64,000 nt of DNA from a bacterium. Lineage in GTDB: Bacteria; Electryoneota; RPQS01. The notes under the pieces were generated by a model, which made no database searches, had not been told where the DNA came from, and saw only the letters and a program-made list of their open reading frames with translations. Within the stretch, counting starts at the first letter, position 1, and the number at the start of each line of letters is the position of its first letter. Made by a program: the position numbers and the translations under genes. The stretch lies in contig JAHDVH010000002.1 of the NCBI GenBank assembly GCA_023382385.1, positions 448,219 to 512,218 of the forward strand. Direction: 5' to 3'. Of the stretch, positions 27,725 through 36,290 are shown piece after piece.

Positions 27725-27988
27725 GAGTGGGTCCTGTCAGATTTTGGTTTTATGGGATTTAGGGGGAAATGGGTAGATTGGGACCCACAATATATGAACA
27801 TTTGGGCAAAGAGTCAAGGGGGGAGGCGAAAAATCTTCTAAGCGCAGTCTTTTCTTGAATTTACCGGATGGATTCTGTGCCTGAGATGACGACCTGCTCA
27901 GGCGGTCGGCTGTGCATTCGAGTGGCAAACCACTTTGACAAGATTCTTCAGCCGCAGACGGCTTCAGAATGACAAGGTGTTTGAAAGG
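27725..27988. other. Intergenic stretch with a relative of the dispersed repeat
   Basis: About 260 bases with no supported gene. A short purine-rich part (27768-27830) is followed at 27941-27974 by a divergent relative of the dispersed repeat (AGATTCTTCAGCCGC, then GGCTTCAGAATGACA). Confidence 0.5.
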
Positions 27989-28324
27989 TCAACCAACATC
28001 GACGGGCGTTTCCATGAGATAATGCACGCCGGAGAGAACTGCACCGATGATGACGAAATACAAGAGGACGCGGAAGACCGTTGAACGGTTGTAGCCCAGA
28101 AAAGCGAGATAGAGATAGAGCGGGATAAGCCCTGCGGCGAGACTGGCCGTCAACATGAACCAGAGCGGCTGGCGCGCATTTTCCAGCAGCAGGTAAACGA
28201 CGAATCGAACGGCACCGCTGATGACGACGACAAAGAGCGCCTGCCGGAAGCTGAAGAGGTCATCTTTTTCGAGAATGACAATCAACAGCCACAGCAGCGC
28301 GGCGCCGCCAAGTATGCCCCACAT
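27989..28324 (-). CDS. Small integral membrane protein, function unknown
   Basis: 111 residues with four hydrophobic segments (about 2-18, 27-44, 54-72 and 84-104) and little else; no family recognised. It begins 59 bases after the aceF stop on the same strand and may be the tail of the pyruvate dehydrogenase operon. Confidence 0.6.
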   Translation of the reverse strand: MWGILGGAALLWLLIVILEKDDLFSFRQALFVVVISGAVRFVVYLLLENARQPLWFMLTASLAAGLIPLYLYLAFLGYNRSTVFRVLLYFVIIGAVLSGVHYLMETPVDVG

Positions 28325-28382
28325 GGGAGCTCCTGAAGTTGAGTTGCGCGATGGGCAGCACGATGGCCGCCCCTACAATTTT

Positions 28383-29693
28383 CTATCCCTCGACGGACAA
28401 CACGAACGGCTCTTCGAGCGCCAGACAAACCCAGCGGAGGAAGCGCGCGGCATCGGCTCCGTCAATCAGCCGATGGTCATAGGAGAGCGCGAGCGGGAGA
28501 ATGCGGCGCGGTTCGAACTCCTTGCCGTTCCAGACGGGCTTGGTCTGCGTGCGCGAGACACCGAGAATTGCGGCGTCGGGCTGATTGACAATCGGAGTGA
28601 AATTGGTGCCGCCGATACCGCCGAGATTCGAGATGGTGAAGACGCTGCCCTGCATTTCGTCGAGTGCGAGTTTTCGGTCACGGGCGCGCGCGGCGAGCGT
28701 CGTAAGTTCTATGGAGAGCTCAGTGAGATTTTTCTTGTCCACGTCGCGCACAACGGGCACGAGCAGACCGCGTTCGGTGTCGACGGCAACGCCGATGTGA
28801 AAGTAGTCCTTGAAGACGACTTCTTCAGAGGCGAAATCGAGACTGCCGCGGAAGTTCGGAAAGACTTTCAACGCGGCGGCGGAAATTTTCAAGAGAATCG
28901 CAGTCATGGTCAGCGCGCCGCCGGCTTTTTCGACACGCGGAGCGAACTGTTTGCGCAGCGCTTCAAGCTGCGTGACGTCGGCTTCATCGAACTGCGTGAC
29001 CTGCGGGCCGGTACTCCAGTCGCGCGAGAGTTTTGTGGCGGTGGCGCGGCGCACATTGGACATCGGTTCGCGGTGTGTGTCGCCCCACTTCGTGAAGTCG
29101 GGCAGCGGCTGCGGTGCGAGCGAGCCGACTGCGGCTCCGCCTGTCTGCGGAATTTTGGCAGACGAGCGCACGTAGAGCTTGACGTCGTCAATCAGAATTC
29201 TTCCGCCCGGACCGGTGCCGGAGACTTGCCCGAGGTCGACGCCGAGTTCGCGCGCGAATTTGCGCACGGCGGGACCGGCGGGCAGCACGCGGTCGTCCTT
29301 GACGTGTCCGTTGGTTTCGGGTTTAGCCGTGAACGGCTGCGCGGCAGGTGCGGGTTCCGTCTTGACCGCAATCGGTTCAGGTTTTTGCACGGGCGCGGGC
29401 GTCGCTGCCGGTTGAGGCGGAGCAGGTACGGCAACCGGAGCGGAAGTCTGCGCCTGCACGGCTCCTTCGATCTGCATCACGACCTGATCGATCGCGACCT
29501 TGTCGCCCTGCTTAATCAGAATCTTCGTGACTTTACCTTCGACATCCGACGGCACTTCCATCACGGCCTTGTCGGTTTCGAGTTCGAAGAGCGGCTGCTC
29601 TTTTTTGACGGCGTCGCCTTCCTTGACGAGCAGCTTGACGACGTCGCCTTTGGTGATGCCGTCTCCGAGGAATGGTATTTTGAAATCAGGCAT
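28383..29693 (-). CDS. aceF: Dihydrolipoamide acetyltransferase (E2) of pyruvate dehydrogenase
   Basis: 436 residues. It has a single lipoyl domain with the lipoylation Lys in ELETDKAVMEVPSD (about residue 42), then a Pro/Ala-rich linker (about 80-130). A peripheral subunit-binding domain follows (PAGPAVRKFARELGVDLGQV), and a catalytic core ends with SYDHRLIDGADAARFL (catalytic His, Asp). It transfers acetyl groups to CoA within the pyruvate dehydrogenase complex. Its E1 gene lies upstream but is separated by a 2.2-kb foreign-looking gene. No E3 gene is in the window. Confidence 0.95.
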   Translation of the reverse strand: MPDFKIPFLGDGITKGDVVKLLVKEGDAVKKEQPLFELETDKAVMEVPSDVEGKVTKILIKQGDKVAIDQVVMQIEGAVQAQTSAPVAVPAPPQPAATPAPVQKPEPIAVKTEPAPAAQPFTAKPETNGHVKDDRVLPAGPAVRKFARELGVDLGQVSGTGPGGRILIDDVKLYVRSSAKIPQTGGAAVGSLAPQPLPDFTKWGDTHREPMSNVRRATATKLSRDWSTGPQVTQFDEADVTQLEALRKQFAPRVEKAGGALTMTAILLKISAAALKVFPNFRGSLDFASEEVVFKDYFHIGVAVDTERGLLVPVVRDVDKKNLTELSIELTTLAARARDRKLALDEMQGSVFTISNLGGIGGTNFTPIVNQPDAAILGVSRTQTKPVWNGKEFEPRRILPLALSYDHRLIDGADAARFLRWVCLALEEPFVLSVEG

Positions 29694-29726
29694 GGTTTAG
29701 TTCGCCTTGATGTTATTCTTGTTATG

Positions 29727-29785
29727 TCGTCATTCTGAACGAAGGCTTGGCGTAGTGAAGAATCCCTCAGGAATTCTGCGCGTGC
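29727..29785. repeat. Dispersed repeat copy between the inserted gene and aceF
   Basis: TCGTCATTCTGAACGAAG, then GCTTGGCGTAGTGAAGAATCCC. It closely matches the inverted right arm at 60561-60600 (which contains CACGCCAAGCCTTCATTCAG). It fills most of the 112 bases between the nuclease-methyltransferase gene and aceF. Confidence 0.75.
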
Positions 29786-29805
29786 GTGACATAGAATAGC
29801 TTGAT

Positions 29806-32049
29806 TCAACGAAGGTCCAGCTCAAGATTTCCATCCTGGCGGAGTCTCCACTGGTTTTCTCCAACATGTTCACCAACCGCTGCGAGCTCGTTAAGTATCG
29901 TTTGATTCTCGGGGGTGATTCCGTTCTTCAACAGAGGCATGATGTAGAGAATTACCTCATCAGTTGTGGGACTCTTTCGTTCAGCACCACACCTTCTTAA
30001 GTAGGAAATCAAGAAGTATCTTATTCGGAGCTCAACGGGTAACTGCGCTCTAAACTTCTTTTCCTTCCTCATGTGAAACTTATCTTCGTCTTCATGATAC
30101 TCGAAGTTATCCATAAGGAGAGGTGTCAAGTCTTTATACTCTTTGCTAAGAATATCAAGAAAACCCATTTCAAGTCCCTTCATGATCAACTCATCATTTA
30201 TGTCTTCAAGTCGAGCCCCATTCTTGCTCGCTATGACAGACTCAATGGTCTCGATGATTAGGTCATAAACGCTCGTACCTTGTACAATTCTAGCAATACG
30301 TCGTGGATTCCTGACTTTCCTAAAATTGATGATTAGCTGCCCTTGTAACACCGAGAACGGGTTTTGCCGTTTCTTGAAACTCGCAGCCCCATTGCCTTGC
30401 GCAACAGTGCCAACGTACTCAAATCCACAAGCTTCAGCAGTTTCGAGAATAAAATGCCAATATTTGGGATCCTTGTGGGCAAATACGAAACTCATCCACC
30501 TGTCGTACTTCATGACGCGATACATTTCACGTATGGCGGCACCAAGAGAATCCTTGTATGATTCAACCGTGTGGTTTCTCGACCCATCTTCAATCGTTTC
30601 GCGCTTGTAGTCGCTTTCGCTTACCGGAAGTCCAAGCCATTCATTCCACATGACGGACAAATCAAGGTAATTGATTTTTGACCCATACGGTGGGTCAGTG
30701 TAAACATAATCTATCGATTCCGAATTCACGGAATCAAGTAATGCGGCGTCCCCTTTCAATACTACCGACTCCCTTAGGCTCTTCTCGTCTATTGCCGCAT
30801 TTAACTCTTTTTGCGCTGCAATGATCTTCTTAATTTTGGTCCGAAAAACACCAGCAACGTTGAGATGAACCTCAGCGGGTGCGAGTCTGTATCGAAAATA
30901 GCGGAATGGGCCGTTATCGCCGCCGCCTTCGGCTCTCGCTTTTGAGGGATGATAAGTTCTGTTAACCTTGCTAATCGTACCTGAGAAGGCCAACAACAAG
31001 ACTTTGCGAATATCCTTATCTCTGGTCTTTAGAATCTCTTTCCGCAATATGGCAAGTTCGCACAATTGTTGGGTTGTAAATAGCTCCTCGATATGTTCAA
31101 CATCAGAGGTAGGAGGTAGCAACGTTCCTTTGGGGTACTTAAGTGTCTTGAGCAACGCTTGAGCGTGACGCTTCGATTTGGGGCGTTGGGATTCAAATCG
31201 TTCGAGTAGTCTTTCCACGGACGACGTCAACTCGTGAGGCACAACAATTGTCAGGAGCGACTGCACGAGGAATTGTGACATTGGATTTAAGTCAATGTGA
31301 ATTGCCTTTCGTCCGGTCACAATTGCTTCAATCGCAGTAACACCGCTTCCACCAAAAGGATCAAGCACAGTGTCGCCTGGTTGACTATAGTACTTAATGT
31401 ACTCTTGAACGACGTTCCACGCTTGTTTTGTAAAATAGCCGTGTACCCCGAAATGTCTTCTTGCTTGTTGCTTCTTCACCACGATTTCCGGTAAGAGCGA
31501 GCGTGTTGAGTAAAACTGAGAGTCTTTTTCTGATCGCTTGGTTGCTTGCGAATGTTTCACTGCCCGAGCACCAAAGGCACTTGGCGACAACAGTTCGATC
31601 ACATCATTCCAGTGCTTATCTAGATCTTTGATTCTCCAAGAATTAAGGGGTTTTACTCCTTCGCGATTCCAAACAACAAAGTCTATTCCATTTGAGATCG
31701 CATATAGATTCACATTTATTTCGGGGTGCAATGCGTAGAAGTAAGCCTGCTCTCTGTGCTTTGCTTTTGACGCCAGTTCTTTTGGCCCCTTGGCATCAAG
31801 TACCCAGGCTGGTTTCCCGTCTACCTCCATCAAGTAGTCAGGAATCGATGTCACCTTTCGACTCTTTGAACCAATCTGCACAATAGGGTGCGTGATTCGT
31901 GGATTGCGACGTACACGGGTTTTGCCCCTGTGTCCATATCCAAGCGCCTGCAATATTGGACTCAGAATAAGTTCACGAACGGACTCTTCGGTGAAGTCGT
32001 CTGCGTTAACTGAATCAAAATCAAAGTCATTCAGAGGATACGTGTTCAT
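29806..32049 (-). CDS. Fused PD-(D/E)xK nuclease and DNA methyltransferase (restriction-modification-like)
   Basis: 747 residues. Residues 1-150 look like the HsdR_N nuclease domain: E21/E22 in helix 1, PDYLMEVDG (D71), AWVLDAKG (D85, K87), then a Gln in EQAYFYALHPEI. Residues about 190-560 are an amino-methyltransferase with SAM motif DPFGGSG (230-236) placed before the catalytic motif TDPPYGSKINY (DPPY 452-455). The roughly 210 C-terminal residues may read DNA sequence. This would allow methylation and cleavage by one protein, as in Type IIG enzymes. The gene is AT-rich, starts 16 bases after the aceE stop, and splits the aceE-aceF operon. A pure modification or phage-defence role is also possible. 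Confidence 0.82.
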   Translation of the reverse strand: MNTYPLNDFDFDSVNADDFTEESVRELILSPILQALGYGHRGKTRVRRNPRITHPIVQIGSKSRKVTSIPDYLMEVDGKPAWVLDAKGPKELASKAKHREQAYFYALHPEINVNLYAISNGIDFVVWNREGVKPLNSWRIKDLDKHWNDVIELLSPSAFGARAVKHSQATKRSEKDSQFYSTRSLLPEIVVKKQQARRHFGVHGYFTKQAWNVVQEYIKYYSQPGDTVLDPFGGSGVTAIEAIVTGRKAIHIDLNPMSQFLVQSLLTIVVPHELTSSVERLLERFESQRPKSKRHAQALLKTLKYPKGTLLPPTSDVEHIEELFTTQQLCELAILRKEILKTRDKDIRKVLLLAFSGTISKVNRTYHPSKARAEGGGDNGPFRYFRYRLAPAEVHLNVAGVFRTKIKKIIAAQKELNAAIDEKSLRESVVLKGDAALLDSVNSESIDYVYTDPPYGSKINYLDLSVMWNEWLGLPVSESDYKRETIEDGSRNHTVESYKDSLGAAIREMYRVMKYDRWMSFVFAHKDPKYWHFILETAEACGFEYVGTVAQGNGAASFKKRQNPFSVLQGQLIINFRKVRNPRRIARIVQGTSVYDLIIETIESVIASKNGARLEDINDELIMKGLEMGFLDILSKEYKDLTPLLMDNFEYHEDEDKFHMRKEKKFRAQLPVELRIRYFLISYLRRCGAERKSPTTDEVILYIMPLLKNGITPENQTILNELAAVGEHVGENQWRLRQDGNLELDLR

Positions 32050-32065
32050 GTTGCTGCCTGTTCCC

Positions 32066-34801
32066 CTATGACACCCAGGGGTCGCGTTTGTCGCCGGTGA
32101 TGTTGAACTCTTTCATGTGCGCGGCGACGACTTCGGGTTTGACTTTTCCTTGCAGCGCGAGTTTACTGAGCGCGGCCTGCACGATGTAGGGTGCGCTGAC
32201 TTCGAAGAAATCGCGGAGTGCGGTGCGGCTTTCGCTCCGGCCGTAGCCGTCGGTGCCGAGAGAGTGGAATTCGCCGGGGACGTAGCTGCGCACAAGGTCG
32301 GGCAGCGTTTTCATGTAGTCGGAAGCCGCGACGGTCACATCCGCGCCGTCCTTTAGGGCTTGCGTGATGAACGGCACGCGCGGCGGCTCGGTCGGATTCA
32401 GCATGTTGTGCCGCTCGCAGGCCAGCGCATCGGTGTAGAGGGTCTTGTAGCTGGTGACGCTGTAGACATCCGCAGCGACTCCGTATTTCTCGGACAGCAG
32501 CTTCTGCGCTTCGAGCACGGAGAGCATGATGGAACCGGAGCCGAACAGATTGACGCGCGGCCGCGCCTTCTTGTCCTCGGCTTTCTTATAGAGGTAGATT
32601 CCCTTCAGCACGCCTGCTTCAACGCCTTTCGGCATTTCGGGATGCGTGTAGTTCTCATTCTGGATGGTCAGGTAGTAGAAGATGTCCTCCTGCTCCTGAT
32701 ACATGCGGCGCAGACCGTCGCGGATGATGAGCGCGAGTTCGTAGCCGAAGGCGATATCATAGACCATGAGATTGGGCACAGGCAGCGTCAAAACGGGACT
32801 GTGGCCGTCTTCGTGCTGCAGCCCTTCGCCGTTCAGAGTCGTGCGTCCGGCGGTCGCTCCCATCATGAAGCCTTTGCAACGGATGTCGCCGGCAGCCCAG
32901 ACGAGGTCGCCGATACGCTGCGGGCCGAACATCGAGTAGAAGGTGAAGAAGGGGACGGTGTTCAGTCCGTGCGTGGCGTAAGCGGTTCCCGCGGCGACAA
33001 AGCTCGACATGGAACCTGCTTCGGTGATGCCTTCTTCGAGAATCTGTCCGTCGGTGGCTTCTTTATAATAGAGAAGGGACGCGCGGTCCACAGGTTCGTA
33101 GAGCTGTCCGATGCTGGAATAGATGCCGACCTGCCGGAACAGCGCTTCCATGCCGAAGGTGCGCGCTTCATCGGGAACGATGGGGACGACGAGTTTGCCC
33201 CAAATGTCGTCTTTCAGGAGTTTGGCCAAAATGCGTACAAAGACCATCGTGGTGGAGACTTCGCGGTCGCCGCTGCTCTCGAAGAACTCCTGCCAGAACT
33301 CTTTTTTCGGCGGTTCCAGCGGCTGGACTTCCACTCTGCGCTGGGGCATTGGTCCGCCGAGTTTTTCGCGGCGCTCTTTGATGTAGACCATCTCGGGGCT
33401 GTCCTGCGGCGGCTTGTAGAACGGCGTGGCGGCAATGGCTTCATCGGAAATGGGAATGCCGAAGCGCGTGCGGAAGTGCATCAACTCGCTGTCATTGAGC
33501 TTTTTCTGTTGATGCGTGATATTGCGGCCCTCTCCGGCTTCACCAAGACCGTAGCCTTTGATAGTCTTGGCCAGAATCACGGTGGGCTGTCCCTTGTGTT
33601 CGACGGCGGCTTTGAATGCGGCATAGACTTTTTCGGGGTCGTGTCCGCCGCGCCGCATCTTGGAGAGCTGTTCGTCCGAGAGATGGTCGACCAGTTTGAG
33701 CAGTTCGGGGTCCGCTCCGAAGAAGTGCTGGCGGATATAGGCACCGGACTCGACGGTGTATTTCTGGTAGTCGCCGTCGACGGCCTCGCCCATCCGTCTG
33801 ACAAGTTTGCCGTGCGTGTCTTCGGAGAGCAGGAAATCCCAGTCATTGCCCCAGATCACTTTGATGACGTTCCAGCCGGCACCTCGGAAGATGGTTTCGA
33901 GTTCCTGAATGATTTTGCCGTTGCCGCGAACCGGGCCGTCAAGCCGCTGCAGATTGCAGTTGACGACGAAGATGAGGTTGTCGAGTTTTTCGCGTCCGGC
34001 CAGACCGATTGCGCCGAGCGCTTCGGGTTCATCGGTTTCGCCGTCACCGAGGAAGGCCCAGACGTGCGAATCGGTATGCGGTTTGAGTTGACGGTTTTCG
34101 AGATAGCGATTAAAGCGGGCCTGATAGATGGCCATAATCGGGCCGAGTCCCATCGACACGGTGGGGAACTGCCAGAAGTTGGGCATCAGCCATGGATGCG
34201 GATAGGAGCTGAGTCCGCCTTCGGGTCGAAGTTCATGTCGGAAATTGCGCAGTTGCTCAATTGAGAGTCGTCCTTCGAGGAAGGCGCGCGCGTAGATGCC
34301 GGGGGACGCATGCCCTTGGAAGAAGATCTGGTCCGCTCCGTCGGGGTGCTCCGGTCCTTTAAAGAAATGGTTGAAACCGATTTCGAAAAGGGTGGCGGAC
34401 GACGCATAGGTGGAGATATGTCCGCCGATTCCGTCTTCGGCGCGATTGGCCCGCACGACCATTGCCATAGCGTTCCAGCGAATGATGCTCTTGATGCGGC
34501 GCTCGATTTCGCGGTTTCCGGGAAATGCGGGCTGTCGGTCGGCGGGAATCGTATTGACGTAGGGAGTGGTCAGGGGGAACGGCGCAGAGACGCCGCGCTT
34601 TTGGGCATGAATCTGCAGCCAATGCATTAGCTCTCGCACACGCTCGGGGCCGCCATGCCGATATTCGTATTCAAGCGAGTCAATCCACTCTTGAATTTCG
34701 ATGTCTTCAGGCTGGGCCAGTCCGCGGTATGGATTGTAGGCGGAACCGTCGTGGATATTCTCCAGAGTCATGGCCGGTTCAGCCGGAGTGGGAACACTCA
34801 T
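32066..34801 (-). CDS. aceE: Pyruvate dehydrogenase E1, homodimeric type
   Basis: 911 residues, close to the 887 of E. coli AceE and of the same single-chain type (RHGGPERVRELMHWLQ, then GGHISTYASSATLFEIGFNH). The ThDP motif is GDGETDEPEALGAIGLAGRE followed by NLIFVVNCNLQRLDGPVRGN. It decarboxylates pyruvate and acetylates the E2 lipoyl arm. The ATG at 34801 is preferred because AAAGGA lies 7 bases upstream; the frame is open further to 35179, but that part is not protein-like. A good promoter lies 77-105 bases upstream. Confidence 0.96.
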   Translation of the reverse strand: MSVPTPAEPAMTLENIHDGSAYNPYRGLAQPEDIEIQEWIDSLEYEYRHGGPERVRELMHWLQIHAQKRGVSAPFPLTTPYVNTIPADRQPAFPGNREIERRIKSIIRWNAMAMVVRANRAEDGIGGHISTYASSATLFEIGFNHFFKGPEHPDGADQIFFQGHASPGIYARAFLEGRLSIEQLRNFRHELRPEGGLSSYPHPWLMPNFWQFPTVSMGLGPIMAIYQARFNRYLENRQLKPHTDSHVWAFLGDGETDEPEALGAIGLAGREKLDNLIFVVNCNLQRLDGPVRGNGKIIQELETIFRGAGWNVIKVIWGNDWDFLLSEDTHGKLVRRMGEAVDGDYQKYTVESGAYIRQHFFGADPELLKLVDHLSDEQLSKMRRGGHDPEKVYAAFKAAVEHKGQPTVILAKTIKGYGLGEAGEGRNITHQQKKLNDSELMHFRTRFGIPISDEAIAATPFYKPPQDSPEMVYIKERREKLGGPMPQRRVEVQPLEPPKKEFWQEFFESSGDREVSTTMVFVRILAKLLKDDIWGKLVVPIVPDEARTFGMEALFRQVGIYSSIGQLYEPVDRASLLYYKEATDGQILEEGITEAGSMSSFVAAGTAYATHGLNTVPFFTFYSMFGPQRIGDLVWAAGDIRCKGFMMGATAGRTTLNGEGLQHEDGHSPVLTLPVPNLMVYDIAFGYELALIIRDGLRRMYQEQEDIFYYLTIQNENYTHPEMPKGVEAGVLKGIYLYKKAEDKKARPRVNLFGSGSIMLSVLEAQKLLSEKYGVAADVYSVTSYKTLYTDALACERHNMLNPTEPPRVPFITQALKDGADVTVAASDYMKTLPDLVRSYVPGEFHSLGTDGYGRSESRTALRDFFEVSAPYIVQAALSKLALQGKVKPEVVAAHMKEFNITGDKRDPWVS

Positions 34802-34877
34802 GTTGGGTCCTTTCATAACTTTAATGCCACCGTAGCGGTTAGCCATCTGGGGCGTAATCTCGCTTGGGACAGCCCCT

Positions 34878-34906
34878 AATATACCCATTTTCAGCTCGAG
34901 ATTCAA
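34878..34906 (-). promoter_or_regulatory. Promoter of the pyruvate dehydrogenase operon
   Basis: On the minus strand TTGAAT (34906-34901), 17 bases, TATATT (34883-34878). Start expected near 34871, so a leader of about 70 bases to the aceE ATG. The same promoter would read the inserted nuclease-methyltransferase gene and aceF. Confidence 0.65.
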
Positions 34907-35452
34907 ACCACGGGAGTCAGGGCATGGTTCCACGGGTGCTACGGAATCGATTTTGGTCGGGCTTTTGTCGACGCCTACTCCACATATCGGCTGGTGAATT
35001 GAACTCGATTTTAGCAGGACGTATTCGCGGGAAGAGGCATTCCCCACTGAAAATTTTTGAATTGCTCGCGCGCGCAACGGAGAATTTTCGCATTGCGCAG
35101 CAAGCATTTCACTTGTATGCGCGTGCCGAAGCAGGGGAGCTTCGCAGTCCGTTCGCCCGAATATCCGGTGCGGCTTCATGCCGATTGCAGAGCAGCGCGA
35201 GTCCCGCAGAAGTTGCGGAATCCGCCCTGCGAACCGACACTCAACTTACTCTGTTTTAATAACTTCTCTGCCTGCGTGCGTACGACGGCTCGGTCGCAGT
35301 GACTCACGCGCGGAGCACTTTGCAAGCGGGGGGCTTGCACTCGGCGAAAGCTCCGCGGGTGTCTTCAGCAGTCTGCAAAACGAGCGTTGAGGCGGGAGAG
35401 CATGGACGAAATCGGGAATGAATTTCAGTCTTATGCGGAGCGCTCGACCCTC
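34907..35452. other. Gene-free stretch between divergent aceE and the SWIB gene
   Basis: About 550 bases. Frames are open here by composition, but none has a start with a ribosome-binding site or protein-like sequence. No repeat or RNA was recognised. Confidence 0.5.
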
Positions 35453-35480
35453 TTGACAAGAATTACAAAGTGCATATATT
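35453..35480 (+). promoter_or_regulatory. Promoter of the lysine-rich SWIB gene
   Basis: TTGACA (35453-35458), 16 bases, TATATT (35475-35480). The start would be near 35487, leaving an unusually long leader of about 208 bases before the ATG at 35695. Confidence 0.65.
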
Positions 35481-35694
35481 TGCGAGTGTGTATTGTCGCG
35501 TGTGCCATGCGCGTGACATTCTCCTTTGGATTCGTGCCCGCGTCACCTGTCGGAGCGGGCCTTGATGATAGATCACTTGGACCGCCGCACGGTCCGAAAC
35601 ATCACACGGGGCGCAGTCCGTCCCCCTGTCGGGCCATTTACTGACTGCAAGATAATCCCTGACGAAAACAACCCTCGCACAAAGGAGACAATCC

Positions 35695-36210
35695 ATGGCG
35701 ACGAAGAAGAAGGCAAAGGCCGCCAAGAAGGCCCCCAAGAAGAAAGCCACGGCCAAGAAGGCCGCGCCGAAGAAGGCTACGAAGAAGAAAGCTACGGCTA
35801 AGAAGGCCGCCAAGAAGGCCACGAAGAAGAAAGCTACGGCCAAGAAGGCCGCCAAGAAGGCCACGAAGAAGAAAGCCGCCCCGAAGAAGGCCGCCAAGAA
35901 GGCGACAAAGAAGAAAGCCGCCCCGAAGAAGGCCGCCAAGCCCAAGGTGAAGCGTAAACCCAATGCCGCGTTCATGGCTCCCATGATGCCGTCGGCCACG
36001 CTGGGCGACGTAATTGGCGCAAAGCCGATGCCGCGCACGGATGTGACCAAGAAGATTTGGGACTACATCAAGAAGAACGGCCTGCAGGACAAGACGAACA
36101 AGCGGATGATCAATGCCGACGACAAGCTGATGAAGCTGTTCGGCAAGAAGCAGGTCTCCATGTTCGAGATGACCAAGCTCGTCAGCAAGCACCTCTCCCC
36201 CGCCAAGTAA
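35695..36210 (+). CDS. Histone H1-like lysine/alanine tail fused to a SWIB domain
   Basis: 171 residues. Residues 2-83 are a low-complexity tail of KKATAKKAAKKATKKKA-type repeats, as in bacterial H1-like proteins (HC1/HC2, AlgP). Residues about 100-168 are a SWIB/MDM2 domain (TKKIWDYIKKNGLQDKTNKR, then LMKLFGKKQVSMFEMTKLV). The tail should bind DNA non-specifically. SWIB domains are common in eukaryotic chromatin remodellers and are known in Chlamydiae and some other bacteria. The DNA of the tail is itself tandemly repetitive, so copy number may vary. It has its own promoter, a long leader and a strong terminator. Confidence 0.88.
   Translation: MATKKKAKAAKKAPKKKATAKKAAPKKATKKKATAKKAAKKATKKKATAKKAAKKATKKKAAPKKAAKKATKKKAAPKKAAKPKVKRKPNAAFMAPMMPSATLGDVIGAKPMPRTDVTKKIWDYIKKNGLQDKTNKRMINADDKLMKLFGKKQVSMFEMTKLVSKHLSPAK
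35716..35943 (+). repeat. Tandem coding repeats of the lysine-rich tail
   Basis: Imperfect repeats built on AAGAAGGCC and ACGAAGAAGAAAGC units, encoding KKA/TKKK steps. Internal copies are nearly identical at the DNA level (for example around 35800-35870), so slippage is likely. Confidence 0.75.
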
Positions 36211-36239
36211 GTGCTCTAAGCACCCCCGCCTGATAGAAA

Positions 36240-36272
36240 GCCCCGCAACGCACGTTGCGGGGCTGCTTTTTT
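36240..36272 (+). terminator. Strong terminator after the SWIB gene
   Basis: GCCCCGCAAC (36240-36249), loop GCAC, GTTGCGGGGC (36254-36263), then TGCTTTTTT. Confidence 0.9.
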
Positions 36273-36290
36273 CCGCTGGAAGGAAACCAG

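Noticed and set aside
28221-29738. 505-codon open frame on the plus strand
   Set aside because: Antisense to aceF with its lipoyl and catalytic motifs; the translation has no protein-like features.
32360-34264. 634-codon open frame on the plus strand
   Set aside because: It is fully antisense to aceE, whose E1 motifs are unmistakable; the open frame comes from codon bias of the GC-rich gene.
34865-35259. Upstream extension of aceE or a separate gene before it
   Set aside because: The aceE start at 34801 has a good ribosome-binding site and a promoter at 34878-34906 lies inside the proposed extension; the plus-strand frames there have no support.
35716-35943. CRISPR-like tandem repeats
   Set aside because: No unique spacers; the repeats are codon-periodic and encode the lysine/alanine tail of the SWIB protein.
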